Of a stretch of 64,000 nucleotides of DNA, positions 44,172 to 53,031 are shown piece by piece. How positions within the stretch are numbered: position 1 is the stretch's first letter; every line of letters begins with the position of its first letter. The position numbers and the translations under genes were made by a program. Source of the DNA: Acetobacter suratthaniensis (GTDB lineage: Bacteria; Pseudomonadota; Alphaproteobacteria; Acetobacterales; Acetobacteraceae); NCBI RefSeq assembly GCF_017377745.1, contig NZ_JAFVMG010000014.1, positions 1-64,000 of the forward strand. The letters are read 5' to 3'. The notes beneath the pieces were generated by a model that was not told the origin of the DNA, did not search any database, and saw only the letters and a program-made list of their open reading frames with translations.

Positions 44172-45732
44172 CACCCATGAGAACCAGACTGAAAACGGGC
44201 TAACCAGTCTGGTATCGCGCGCTTTTCAGGATGTGCTGAAACAGGATCAGCCATCCCTGACAGCAGCACGGCCTACGGGCTACGCGGCTGCGGGCGATGC
44301 CTCATCCTTCGAACCGGTGTGGGCACACACACCGGTTCCGGCAGCAACATCTGGCGAGACTGCGCCCTTTGCTCCAACAGGCACCCGTACCTCCCCGTTT
44401 TTTGAGGAAACAGCCCTGCCACCCTTCAAAGCATGGGAGGCTTCAACAGACTACGGTGCGCGTCCGTATTTTCTGGAACATCTTGCCCAGAAAACAGGAG
44501 TATTCGCTGGTGTTGCGCCTTCAGGATATGACCCTGAAAGCGCCCGACAGGATTTCCCGATCCTACATCAGCGTGTCAACGGACACCGTCTGATATGGCT
44601 GGACAATGCGGCAACAACCCAAAAGCCGTTTTCGGTCATTCAGGCCATTTCCTCTTTCTACGAAAAGGATAATTCCAATATCCACCGGGCCGCACATACT
44701 CTGGCGGCCCGTGCGACAGATGCGTTTGAAGCAGCCCGCGACAAGCTACGCCGCTTCATAGGCGCACGAGAGGCGGCTGAAATTGTTTTTTTGCGCGGAA
44801 CAACTGAAGCCATTAACCTTGTCGCACAAAGCTATGGTGGCACGCATATCGGTGCTGGTGACCGTATTGTTGTCTCAGCCATCGAGCACCATGCCAATAT
44901 CGTGCCATGGCAACTTCTGGCCAAAAAAACCGGCGCGGAACTCAAAGCGGCCCCCGTCAATGATCGCGGCGAACTCATTCTTGAAGAGTTTGAAAAGCTC
45001 CTTACTGAAAAAACAAAAATAGTCTCCATTACACATGTTGCCAATGCGTTGGGCACCATAAACCCGGTAAAGGAAATCATACAACTAGCCCACGCGCGGG
45101 GTATTCCCGTTCTGGTAGATGCAGCCCAATCGTCTCCACATATTCCGATCGACGTAACGGCGCTGGATGCGGATTTTCTCGTACTTTCAGGACACAAGAT
45201 TTACGGGCCAACCGGGATTGGCATTCTGTATGGAAAACGGGCGCTGCTGGAAGCCATGCCGCCATGGCAGGGCGGAGGCCATATGATACGGGATGTCACC
45301 TTCGAGCATACGGAGTTTCAGGGGCTTCCCGAAAAGTTCGAGGCTGGTACACCCGATATTTCTGGGGCTGTCGGGCTTGGTGCAGCAGTGGACTATCTGC
45401 AATCACTCGGGCTGGATGCTATTGCTGCACATGAACATGCCCTACTGGACTATGCCACCGCTCAGCTTTCCGATATTCGTGGCTTGCGGATTATCGGACG
45501 GGCCGCCCATAAGGCGAGTGTCCTTTCCTTTGTTATTGATGGCCATAAACCCGGCGATATTGCCCGCCACCTTGACCGGCACGGCATTGCCGCACGCTCA
45601 GGCCACCACTGTGCACAGCCATCCTTGCGCCGCTTCGGGGTAGAGGAAACCGTACGCGCCTCTTTTGGACTGTACAACACCTTCTCTGATGTAGACAGTC
45701 TGTTTCAAGCCTTGCGTCAGTTACCTTCCTGA
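44158..45732 (+). CDS. Encapsulated SufS-type cysteine desulfurase (cargo)
   Basis: A 524-residue class V aminotransferase-like desulfurase. The first 125 residues are rich in Pro, Ala, Thr and Ser and probably disordered; such extensions direct loading into family 2 encapsulins. The catalytic part begins at YDPESARQDFPILHQRVNG; PLP Lys347 lies in LSGHKIYGPTG and the sulfur-carrying Cys485 in ARSGHHCAQPSL. It converts cysteine to alanine and enzyme-bound persulfide sulfur. The ATG at 44158 lies 14 nt inside the encapsulin gene; further upstream frames (44116, 44137) are less likely. The gene ends before a bidirectional terminator at 45781-45817. Confidence 0.93.
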   Translation: MTIPDTHENQTENGLTSLVSRAFQDVLKQDQPSLTAARPTGYAAAGDASSFEPVWAHTPVPAATSGETAPFAPTGTRTSPFFEETALPPFKAWEASTDYGARPYFLEHLAQKTGVFAGVAPSGYDPESARQDFPILHQRVNGHRLIWLDNAATTQKPFSVIQAISSFYEKDNSNIHRAAHTLAARATDAFEAARDKLRRFIGAREAAEIVFLRGTTEAINLVAQSYGGTHIGAGDRIVVSAIEHHANIVPWQLLAKKTGAELKAAPVNDRGELILEEFEKLLTEKTKIVSITHVANALGTINPVKEIIQLAHARGIPVLVDAAQSSPHIPIDVTALDADFLVLSGHKIYGPTGIGILYGKRALLEAMPPWQGGGHMIRDVTFEHTEFQGLPEKFEAGTPDISGAVGLGAAVDYLQSLGLDAIAAHEHALLDYATAQLSDIRGLRIIGRAAHKASVLSFVIDGHKPGDIARHLDRHGIAARSGHHCAQPSLRRFGVEETVRASFGLYNTFSDVDSLFQALRQLPS

Positions 45733-45780
45733 GAAACCTTCAGGTGTAAAAGCATTCTCTTGCAACCTGAACACAACAGA

Positions 45781-45817
45781 CCTAACCCCCGGTTCATTAA
45801 AGAAACCGGGGGTTAGG
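45781..45817. terminator. Bidirectional terminator between desulfurase and LysR genes
   Basis: A perfect 14-bp stem (CCTAACCCCCGGTT at 45781-45794 with 45804-45817) and 9-nt loop lie midway between two convergent genes. Stem strength and position support bidirectional termination. Confidence 0.8.
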
Positions 45818-45838
45818 ATTCCAGCCCTCTGACCAAAC

Positions 45839-46768
45839 TTACTGTGCTGTGGAAAACGGACTGCTTCTGGCCTGCTCCACCACCCACTGTCGGAACGCAG
45901 AAGCCAAATTTTTCCTCTCTGCGTTTACTGACAGAAAATACCCGCGCTCACTCCTGATCGGCTCAGGCCAGGCCAGAACAATCTGGCCACTCTGCAGATA
46001 ATCATCAATCAGAGGCCGCCAACCAAGGCCGATACCCTGCCCATGCAAAATGGCCTGTAGTAGCAATGGGTAATTGCCAAATAATAAAGAGTTCCGGCTT
46101 CCAGCTTGCCGCATGGGATGCCCCGCCAGCCGGAACCAGTCCTCCCATGTAAACCAGTTCTGCGCCGGGCTATCCAACGCCAGAAGCCGCCCACGCACCA
46201 GATCCCCGGCAGAAGTCACCGGCTCCATACCTGCAAGATAACGGGGACTACAAATCGGATACACTTCCTCTGCAAACAACTGAAAACACGCCCCTGCGGC
46301 GGCGTCCGGTTTTTTACCAAATAAAATAGAAATATCCGCCTGATCCGATGCCGCCCCTGTCTGCCGGGCCTGTGTTGTCAGCAGACAGAGATCCAGTGCT
46401 GTATGCTGGCTTTCAAAATCCGCCAAGCGCGGCAGAAGCCAATTTGCGGCAAAACCATAGTCTGTCAGTACAGTCAGGTTCGTTTGCACGTTACTGGCTT
46501 CGATAGCAGTCATGGCAGTCCGCATCCTTGCCAGCATGTCTGCCGCCGCCGTGTGCAGGATCTGCCCTGCGTCACTGGGTGTCACCCCCCGGTGCAGCCG
46601 CCTGAACAATGTCAAACCCAGCACATGTTCCAACTGGGCAATCTGCTGGCTTATGGCTGGTTGTGTCATGCCCAGCTCCTGTGCGGCCGCACTAAAACTG
46701 CCGCGCCTGCCAACGGTTTCCAGAATGCGGATGGAGCGGAGCAGATACTCGATCTGGTTCGGTGTCAT
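45839..46768 (-). CDS. LysR-family regulator beside choline sulfatase
   Basis: A 309-residue LysR protein with the helix-turn-helix at 7-66 (IRILETVGRRGSFSAAAQELGMTQPAISQQIAQLE) and a GcvA-like co-inducer domain. It is divergent from the sulfatase, TonB receptor and MFS genes, which it probably regulates in response to a sulfate ester or its product. The 119-bp gap holds AT-rich sequence with no clear dyad. Confidence 0.87.
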   Translation of the reverse strand: MTPNQIEYLLRSIRILETVGRRGSFSAAAQELGMTQPAISQQIAQLEHVLGLTLFRRLHRGVTPSDAGQILHTAAADMLARMRTAMTAIEASNVQTNLTVLTDYGFAANWLLPRLADFESQHTALDLCLLTTQARQTGAASDQADISILFGKKPDAAAGACFQLFAEEVYPICSPRYLAGMEPVTSAGDLVRGRLLALDSPAQNWFTWEDWFRLAGHPMRQAGSRNSLLFGNYPLLLQAILHGQGIGLGWRPLIDDYLQSGQIVLAWPEPIRSERGYFLSVNAERKNLASAFRQWVVEQARSSPFSTAQ

Positions 46769-46887
46769 AACCCGGCCTTATACCACTAATAAGAATGAAC
46801 ATACATCAAAAATAACATTTTATGTGAGATTATATAAAAAATATCAAAGACCATAGTGTTGTTATGCATATGGAGATAATTTACGTT

Positions 46888-48426
46888 ATGAGCCCGCAAT
46901 CCGAAGCGCCCCTGAATTTTCTCGTGGTTGTGGCAGACCAGCTTACGGCAACCGTTCTACCAGCACTCCTTGGAGGGCGCGATCCGTCTGTTGTCAAAGT
47001 GCCAACCCTGACAGAACTAGCAAAAAACAGCACTGTTTTTGCCAATGCCTATTCCGCCAGCCCGTTATGCGGCCCTTCACGCAACACGCTCATGACCGGA
47101 CTACTCCCTTCCGTTAGTGGGGTTTATGATAATGGCTGTGAATGGCACTCCGATATCCCCACATTCGGGCATCGTTTACGTCTGGCAGGCTACCGCACCA
47201 TTCTGGCTGGCAAAATGCACTTCGTTGGAGCAGATCAGCTCCATGGCTTTGAAGAACGCCTGACAACCGATATCTATCCGGCTGATTTTACATGGGTGCC
47301 TGACTGGACAGACAGGCAGGGGCGACCCGACTGGTATCATTCCATGGATTCCGTGCTGAACGCAGGCCCTGTCCTACGCAGCAACCAGCTCGACTTTGAT
47401 GAAGAAGTCGCATTCGCCACCCGTCGCAAACTGTACGATCTTGCCCGCACAGACACCCATCGGCACCCCTTCTGCCTAGTCGCCTCTTTTACCCACCCTC
47501 ATGACCCATTCAACATTACGCCCGAATGGTGGAATCTTTACGAAGAGACGCCCATCCCTCTCCCCCGCGTAACAAGCCCAGACCCGTTGCACCCTGCGGA
47601 AGTCCGTATTCGTGAGGCGTGTGGCATTACCGCCCAGCCACCAAAAAATGCAGATATTCGGAAAGCACGCCGTGCCTATTACGGGGCCATTTCCTATATC
47701 GACCATCAGCTCAAACAGCTTCTGAATACGCTTGCCGAAACGGGACTGGACAAAACAACGGCCATAGTCTTCACCAGCGATCATGGCGAAATGCTGGGCG
47801 AGCATGGTCAGTGGTATAAAATGTCGTTCCGCGAGGGCGCCTGCCGTGTACCGCTCCTTATTACCCTACCGGGGCAGACAACAGCCCACCGTCTCACGCA
47901 GGCTGTCAGCCTGGCCGATGTGGGGGAAACCCTCTGCGCCCTGGCTGGCGCCCCCGCCGCCCCCCAGACCAGCGGCCGTGACCTGAGCCCCTGCCTACAC
48001 GGGGGAAAGCTTGAAACAGATGAAACCTTTGGGGAATATCTGGGCGAAGGTACATTCGCCCCAACAGTTATGATCCGACGGGAGCAGTGGAAATATGTCC
48101 ATACCCCCACAGACCCGGATCAGCTTTACGACCTGCAAAACGACCCGGATGAAACGCGCAATCTGGCAGACCACCCCGAACACAGCCAGACACTGGCTGC
48201 GTTTACAGAGGAAGCCCGAAGCCGCTGGGATTTTGATGCCTTGTACCAAAGCGTGCTGACCAGTCAGGCCCGCCGGATGCTTGTCAAACAGGCTCTTGCA
48301 ACAGGGCACTGTACTCCGTGGGACTACCAGCCCCCCGCCAATGCACACCGCCAGTATATCAGAAATCACAAACCTCTGGAGCAGCTTGAAGCCGAGGCTC
48401 GCCTGCCCTGCTCGAGGAATGGATAA
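46888..48426 (+). CDS. betC: Choline-sulfatase (BetC-like arylsulfatase family)
   Basis: A 512-residue sulfatase closely resembling BetC. The formylglycine motif C-G-P-S-R starts at Cys61 (SPLCGPSRNTLMTG), and BetC-specific stretches follow: GKMHFVGADQLHGFEERLTT, DIYPADF, FTHPHDPF, TSDHGEMLGEHGQWYKM, and a C-terminal choline-sulfatase tail with QARRMLVKQAL and PWDYQP. It hydrolyses choline-O-sulfate to choline and sulfate; it has no signal peptide and acts in the cytoplasm. Cys61 must be matured by a formylglycine-generating enzyme, which is not in the window. Starts at 46864 or 46870 are possible; 46888 has GGAG 12 nt upstream. It is followed 6 bp later by a TonB receptor. Confidence 0.85.
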   Translation: MSPQSEAPLNFLVVVADQLTATVLPALLGGRDPSVVKVPTLTELAKNSTVFANAYSASPLCGPSRNTLMTGLLPSVSGVYDNGCEWHSDIPTFGHRLRLAGYRTILAGKMHFVGADQLHGFEERLTTDIYPADFTWVPDWTDRQGRPDWYHSMDSVLNAGPVLRSNQLDFDEEVAFATRRKLYDLARTDTHRHPFCLVASFTHPHDPFNITPEWWNLYEETPIPLPRVTSPDPLHPAEVRIREACGITAQPPKNADIRKARRAYYGAISYIDHQLKQLLNTLAETGLDKTTAIVFTSDHGEMLGEHGQWYKMSFREGACRVPLLITLPGQTTAHRLTQAVSLADVGETLCALAGAPAAPQTSGRDLSPCLHGGKLETDETFGEYLGEGTFAPTVMIRREQWKYVHTPTDPDQLYDLQNDPDETRNLADHPEHSQTLAAFTEEARSRWDFDALYQSVLTSQARRMLVKQALATGHCTPWDYQPPANAHRQYIRNHKPLEQLEAEARLPCSRNG

Positions 48427-48432
48427 ACAATC

Positions 48433-50808
48433 ATGGCTTTTGTTCTCACAACACAAAGAATCACATTCGCTTTAGCTCTGTCCACAGGCACGGTTTATGC
48501 GGCCAGCGCCGCCGAGCTGCCTCTGGATAAGCCGCAACAGCAGGCCGCAGCTTTGCCCCGAAAAACCGCGTCCACACATCCTGCGGGGCAGGCTGCAGGC
48601 AAGCTGGAGGAAATTACGGTGCGCTCCAACAAACGCGCACAACAGGCCAACACCACACCGGCCTCTATTGTAGCACTCAGCGGCAAGACATTGCAGACAA
48701 CCGGTGTGCGAGATGCCCTGACCCTCGCACGGGATGTACCCGGCCTGATGGCGGAAACGACATCCGGCTCCGCTAATCCGCGTTACCGGCTGCGCGGCAT
48801 CGGCACAAACGACTTTTCCGCCAATATGACAACCGCCGTTGGCGTTTCGGAAGATGATGTATTTCTGGACAGCGGCGCCTCTCAGGGGGTGCCGATTTAC
48901 GACCTTGATCATGTAGAAGTCTTCCGCGGGCCACAGGGCACTCTGCAAGGCAAGAACACAACGGCTGGTATGGTTTCCTACTATACCAAAAAACCTACCA
49001 ATACGCTTGATGGGTACGTGCGCGGCACTGCGGGTGATTACGGTCTGTTCGGTGAAGAAGGTGCGATTGGCGGCCCGATCATCAAAGATAAGCTGATGGC
49101 CCGTTTTGCCATTGTAAACCGTGACTATGATGGCCAGTACTACAACGGTCGCACAAACAACCCTACCGGCGGCTACCAGTATTATGACATGCGCGGGCAG
49201 ATATTAGCCAAACCGATTGATAACCTCTCCATCTTGATCAAGATGCACACAGGCCGTAACAAAACCATGGTGCCTATCGACCATGTAGGTCTGCTTGATG
49301 GCGGCATGGACGCTCAGGGTTATGTACAAACCTCAAGCAGAAACATTCAGAACAACGGACGGACAGACGCGACAACCAGACGGTCTGGCCTGTCTGTAAA
49401 TGCCAAATACGACTTTGAGGGTGGTTGGAGCCTGGCCGATATTTTCGCGCTGGAATGGAATCACTTCAACGTCTTTTCAGATGACGATGCCAGCCCGGCT
49501 CCTATTGATTATCAGGAAAATATTGGTGGTGTTGCACGGGTTTTAAGTAACGAAATCCGGGTTTCATCCCCTCAGCAGAAAAAAATCCGCTATATCGGCG
49601 GGGTGTATTACATGCGCAACCTCACACAGTCATACAGCCAACAACCCTTGTACAGCCCAACTGACTTCGGAGTTGGAGGCAATGCCTCCAGCTTCAACAT
49701 CAATACACAGGATGCAGCGGTTTTCTCGGCTCTCTCTTTTGATCTGACCCCGCGCCTGACGCTCGATATTGGCGGACGCTTTACCTCGGAAACCAGAAGC
49801 GCCAACGGCGAAGCATGGGCCTACAATACCGACTCCTCCAACCCTTACGATGCCAGTAACCGGTCGCTGACCTACATCAACACCAATACAAACACTTTCA
49901 TAGACCCCACGACCGGGCAGGCTATGAGTGGGCCGCCCCTGAGCAAGACGTTCAACAAAGATAGCGAGGATGCCAGTCTCAAATACCGCTTTGCTCCGGG
50001 TATCATTGGGTATCTGCGCTATGCACGCGGCTTCCGTACCGGCAACTACAATACCTATGTCGCTACCACATCCGATTTCAGCCTGTATGATCCCGAAGAA
50101 CTGACAGATTATGAAGGTGGTATCAAAGCCCGTATCTGGGGAGGAAAAGCCCAGCTTAACCTGTCGGGCTTTCATTATGACTACAACAACATGCAGGTAA
50201 CAATCCTGCAGAATACCGGCACACATACAACCAATGCAGCTCAGGCTGTTTCCAACGGTTTTGAGTTTGAGGGGCAGGTCAGGCCTCTGCAGAACCTGCT
50301 TGGTACTTTTGGCGTCACCTATCAGGATGCCCATTACACCAATTTCCATAATGCCAGCGCCCCGACACCTTTCAATGGTGGCAATCCGGTCGATCTTTCC
50401 GGCCAGCCACTGGAGCGTGCGCCGCATGTGACAGCCAACTTCCTGCTCAGCTATAAAATTCCGGTGTCTTTTGGTGATTTTACCGTCCAGACAGACTGGC
50501 GTTACACCAGCCGCTACCGCTTTCAGGCATGGTCGGACACCCACCCAACAACCCCTGCGGCCTTTCTGGCATCTCCTCAAGTACAAGCACTCGTAAAACA
50601 GGCATTTTCGCAAGGTCCAGTCATTACAGGCAATGTGCGTGTTGCATGGCATTCGTTAAATCAAAAGACGGAAGTTGCTTTCTGGCTTCATAATGTCACC
50701 AACCAGATGACCTATACCAATGCATTCGGAGAGTTTTTCAACAGGAATATCAGTCGTTACCCCGGAGACTTGCGTGCGTTCGGCTTTGAAGTCATGCAGT
50801 CTCTATAA
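48433..50808 (+). CDS. TonB-dependent receptor linked to choline sulfatase
   Basis: A 791-residue receptor with a signal peptide (ITFALALSTGTVYAASAA-E), plug domain from LEEITVRSNKRAQQANTTPASI through VEVFRGPQGTLQGKNTTAGMV, and a barrel ending at FEVMQSL. It lies 6 bp after the sulfatase gene and overlaps the MFS gene by one base (TAATG at 50806-50810), so the three form an operon for uptake and cleavage of a sulfate ester. Choline sulfate is small enough for porins, which suggests a larger sulfated ligand. Confidence 0.9.
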   Translation: MAFVLTTQRITFALALSTGTVYAASAAELPLDKPQQQAAALPRKTASTHPAGQAAGKLEEITVRSNKRAQQANTTPASIVALSGKTLQTTGVRDALTLARDVPGLMAETTSGSANPRYRLRGIGTNDFSANMTTAVGVSEDDVFLDSGASQGVPIYDLDHVEVFRGPQGTLQGKNTTAGMVSYYTKKPTNTLDGYVRGTAGDYGLFGEEGAIGGPIIKDKLMARFAIVNRDYDGQYYNGRTNNPTGGYQYYDMRGQILAKPIDNLSILIKMHTGRNKTMVPIDHVGLLDGGMDAQGYVQTSSRNIQNNGRTDATTRRSGLSVNAKYDFEGGWSLADIFALEWNHFNVFSDDDASPAPIDYQENIGGVARVLSNEIRVSSPQQKKIRYIGGVYYMRNLTQSYSQQPLYSPTDFGVGGNASSFNINTQDAAVFSALSFDLTPRLTLDIGGRFTSETRSANGEAWAYNTDSSNPYDASNRSLTYINTNTNTFIDPTTGQAMSGPPLSKTFNKDSEDASLKYRFAPGIIGYLRYARGFRTGNYNTYVATTSDFSLYDPEELTDYEGGIKARIWGGKAQLNLSGFHYDYNNMQVTILQNTGTHTTNAAQAVSNGFEFEGQVRPLQNLLGTFGVTYQDAHYTNFHNASAPTPFNGGNPVDLSGQPLERAPHVTANFLLSYKIPVSFGDFTVQTDWRYTSRYRFQAWSDTHPTTPAAFLASPQVQALVKQAFSQGPVITGNVRVAWHSLNQKTEVAFWLHNVTNQMTYTNAFGEFFNRNISRYPGDLRAFGFEVMQSL

Positions 50809-51986
50809 TGACCCAACGACAGGATAACCGCCCGGCGTTTTTCATTCTGGCTGCAGTCAGTGCTGTGGACTGCGCGGCTCATAGCATGAACTCCCTCGGG
50901 CCATTTGCCGTAGGCGAACTGGTCAGAAGTGGTCGCTTCAGCCTTATGCAGGCCGGGTTATGGAGTTGCGTGGAAATGCTGTCCTACGCAATCGCCATGA
51001 CCGGCATAGCCCCGTGGTCTTCACGTCTCAGGCTGCGTTCTGTTGCATTTCTGGCCGCCTCCGGCCTTATCGTCGCGCAAACAGGCTCAGCTTTTGCCCA
51101 CGCCCTGCTACCGCTCATGCTGCTGCGCGTTTTATCCGGTTTCAGCCTTGGATCGCTGAACGCAGTCGTCAATATCGGCGCCAGCCGTCTGGGCAAGCCT
51201 GTTTTCGTGCTTTCTTTTGTCATGGTCGTGCAAACTATCGTTTTCAGCATGGCCAGTCTTTTGCTACCCCATGCTGCCACTCAGGCCGGACAGAAAGGAG
51301 TTTTTCTGGTTCTGGCGGGCATGATTTGCTTAACATTACCTTTTATGGCCTTTCTACCCGGCGGCCCTATACTCACACTCTCGGCTCCATCTCCCAGTCC
51401 GCGCCTTACACTCTCTCCCCGAACGTCATACTGGGCGCTGCTGGCCGTTCTGTTTTACACAGGGGGTAGTCTGGCTGTCTGGCCTTTTACTGAACGTATT
51501 GGCGCTTCTGTAGGCCTTCATGCCGTCTCGTTCGGAAAACTATCTGCGGTTTCTAATGTTGTGGGTCTGCTTACCTGCCTTATAACAGCATGGAGCAGCC
51601 GCAAGCAGACTGTCAGCCCTCTGCTGATTCCTGCCATTTTATTGATTGGTGGTGTCTGTATCATACAAGCCTACCCGACAGATCAACTTCTGTTCTGCTC
51701 CGCATTTATCATTAATTATGCTGCGTGGTTTTTTATTTACCCCAGCCTTGTAGGTGTGACCTGCCTTGTCGATCCCTCCGGCAAGCTGGCTTCCAGAGCT
51801 GGGGGGGCGTGGATGTTTTCTCAAACAGCTACGACATTCTTCGCCAGTGTGACGCAAACTGATGGACATTATCTCTGGACGGGACTCTTCAGTTTTGCTT
51901 TGTGCGGTTGCGCTGCTGGTGCCACGCTCAAAGTCACACGAGCGCGACATAAAAAGGCACTTTCCCAATCCGGGCCATATGCCTGA
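50808..51986 (+). CDS. MFS transporter of the sulfatase operon
   Basis: A 392-residue major facilitator with about 12 hydrophobic helices (FFILAAVSAVDCAAHSMNSLGPFAVGELV at the start; FTGGSLAVWPFTERIGA-type motif in the second half). It would move the ligand of the preceding receptor across the inner membrane. Coupled to that receptor by a 1-nt overlap. Substrate specificity cannot be read; the family assignment rests on helix pattern and weak MFS motifs. Confidence 0.8.
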   Translation: MTQRQDNRPAFFILAAVSAVDCAAHSMNSLGPFAVGELVRSGRFSLMQAGLWSCVEMLSYAIAMTGIAPWSSRLRLRSVAFLAASGLIVAQTGSAFAHALLPLMLLRVLSGFSLGSLNAVVNIGASRLGKPVFVLSFVMVVQTIVFSMASLLLPHAATQAGQKGVFLVLAGMICLTLPFMAFLPGGPILTLSAPSPSPRLTLSPRTSYWALLAVLFYTGGSLAVWPFTERIGASVGLHAVSFGKLSAVSNVVGLLTCLITAWSSRKQTVSPLLIPAILLIGGVCIIQAYPTDQLLFCSAFIINYAAWFFIYPSLVGVTCLVDPSGKLASRAGGAWMFSQTATTFFASVTQTDGHYLWTGLFSFALCGCAAGATLKVTRARHKKALSQSGPYA

Positions 51987-52033
51987 GTTTTATAAATCCG
52001 CAGAACCGGCCCAGAGCTAGGCAAAGCAATAGA

Positions 52034-52894
52034 TCAGGAAAACCGCTTTGCACCTGCCACGCATAGAACAACGATAAGTGTCGAAGCCACCATAGTCCAC
52101 GCAATTGGCTCATGCAGAAAAAGGGCAGACAGCATTAACCCAAAAAAGGGCTGAAGCAATTGAAGCTGTCCGACATGCGCAATACCACCCAGCGCCAGAC
52201 CGCGATACCAGAACATAAAGCCGATTAACATGCTGAAAATGGAAACATACCCAAGACCCAGCCATGAGGAGAGATGAATATCTCCCCATCTGGCAGGTAG
52301 GTAGGCCAGCGCAATAACCGCCATACATGGCATGGACAAAAGCAAAGCCCATGAAATGACCTGCCAACCGCCAAGACGACGAGAGAGCGTAGCCCCTTCT
52401 GCATATCCCAGACCACAAACAAGAATGGCGGCAACCATCAGTAAATCATCCGTAAAATGCCCCCCCTTGCTGTTATAAAGCGCAAACCCTGCCACAGTAG
52501 CGGCCCCAATTATGGAGAATAACCAAAAAGCAGTCTTAGGCCGTTCTCCACCACGCAGAACCCCAAAAAGAGCTGTCGCCAGTGGTAAAAGACCAATAAA
52601 CACGATGGAATAGGCAGCCGTAATATGTTGTAGCGCCAGCGCCGTCAGCAACGGAAAACCAACCACGCCCCCTAACGCTACGAGAGCGAGCGGAACAATA
52701 TCCCGCCGCTCCGGCCATGGTTGCCGGAGTGTGAACAGGCAGACACTCCCCAACAGCGCTGCAATTACGGCACGGGCACAGGTCAGGAAAATAGGAGAGA
52801 AATCTGCAACCCCCACACGCGTTGCAGGTAAAGAACCACTGAAGATGAGCACAGCCAGCAGACCGCTGCCCCACCCTTCTGTTGTCCGCTTCAT
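52034..52894 (-). CDS. EamA/DMT-family transporter
   Basis: A 286-residue inner-membrane protein with two EamA repeats and about ten helices (GLLAVLIFSGSLPATRVGVADFSP, ITAAYSIVFIGLLPLATALFGVL, YVSIFSMLIGFMFWYRGLALGGIA, QLLQPFFGLMLSALFLHEPI). These are drug/metabolite exporters, often of amino acids. It is divergent from a MocR-type regulator, a common pairing, so that regulator probably controls it. Confidence 0.9.
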   Translation of the reverse strand: MKRTTEGWGSGLLAVLIFSGSLPATRVGVADFSPIFLTCARAVIAALLGSVCLFTLRQPWPERRDIVPLALVALGGVVGFPLLTALALQHITAAYSIVFIGLLPLATALFGVLRGGERPKTAFWLFSIIGAATVAGFALYNSKGGHFTDDLLMVAAILVCGLGYAEGATLSRRLGGWQVISWALLLSMPCMAVIALAYLPARWGDIHLSSWLGLGYVSIFSMLIGFMFWYRGLALGGIAHVGQLQLLQPFFGLMLSALFLHEPIAWTMVASTLIVVLCVAGAKRFS

Positions 52895-52976
52895 AAACCG
52901 GAATCCTTGAGTTTATCAGATTTTTTATGTGCCTGAATGTAGGGGGCGGAAATTGTCTGGCACAGCTACAATATGA

Positions 52977-52996
52977 TACAGTTATGAGAAACTGTA
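52977..52996. promoter_or_regulatory. Dyad TACAGTT-N6-AACTGTA, candidate MocR operator
   Basis: A perfect 7-bp inverted repeat with a 6-bp spacer lies in the gap between the divergent EamA transporter and the MocR gene. TATGAT at 52972-52977 just before it could be a -10 box. It probably serves as the autoregulatory site and implies translation of the regulator starts downstream, at 53032. Confidence 0.5.
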
Positions 52997-53031
52997 CTGG
53001 CAATAAGCCCCATACAATTTTGAGAGTATCT

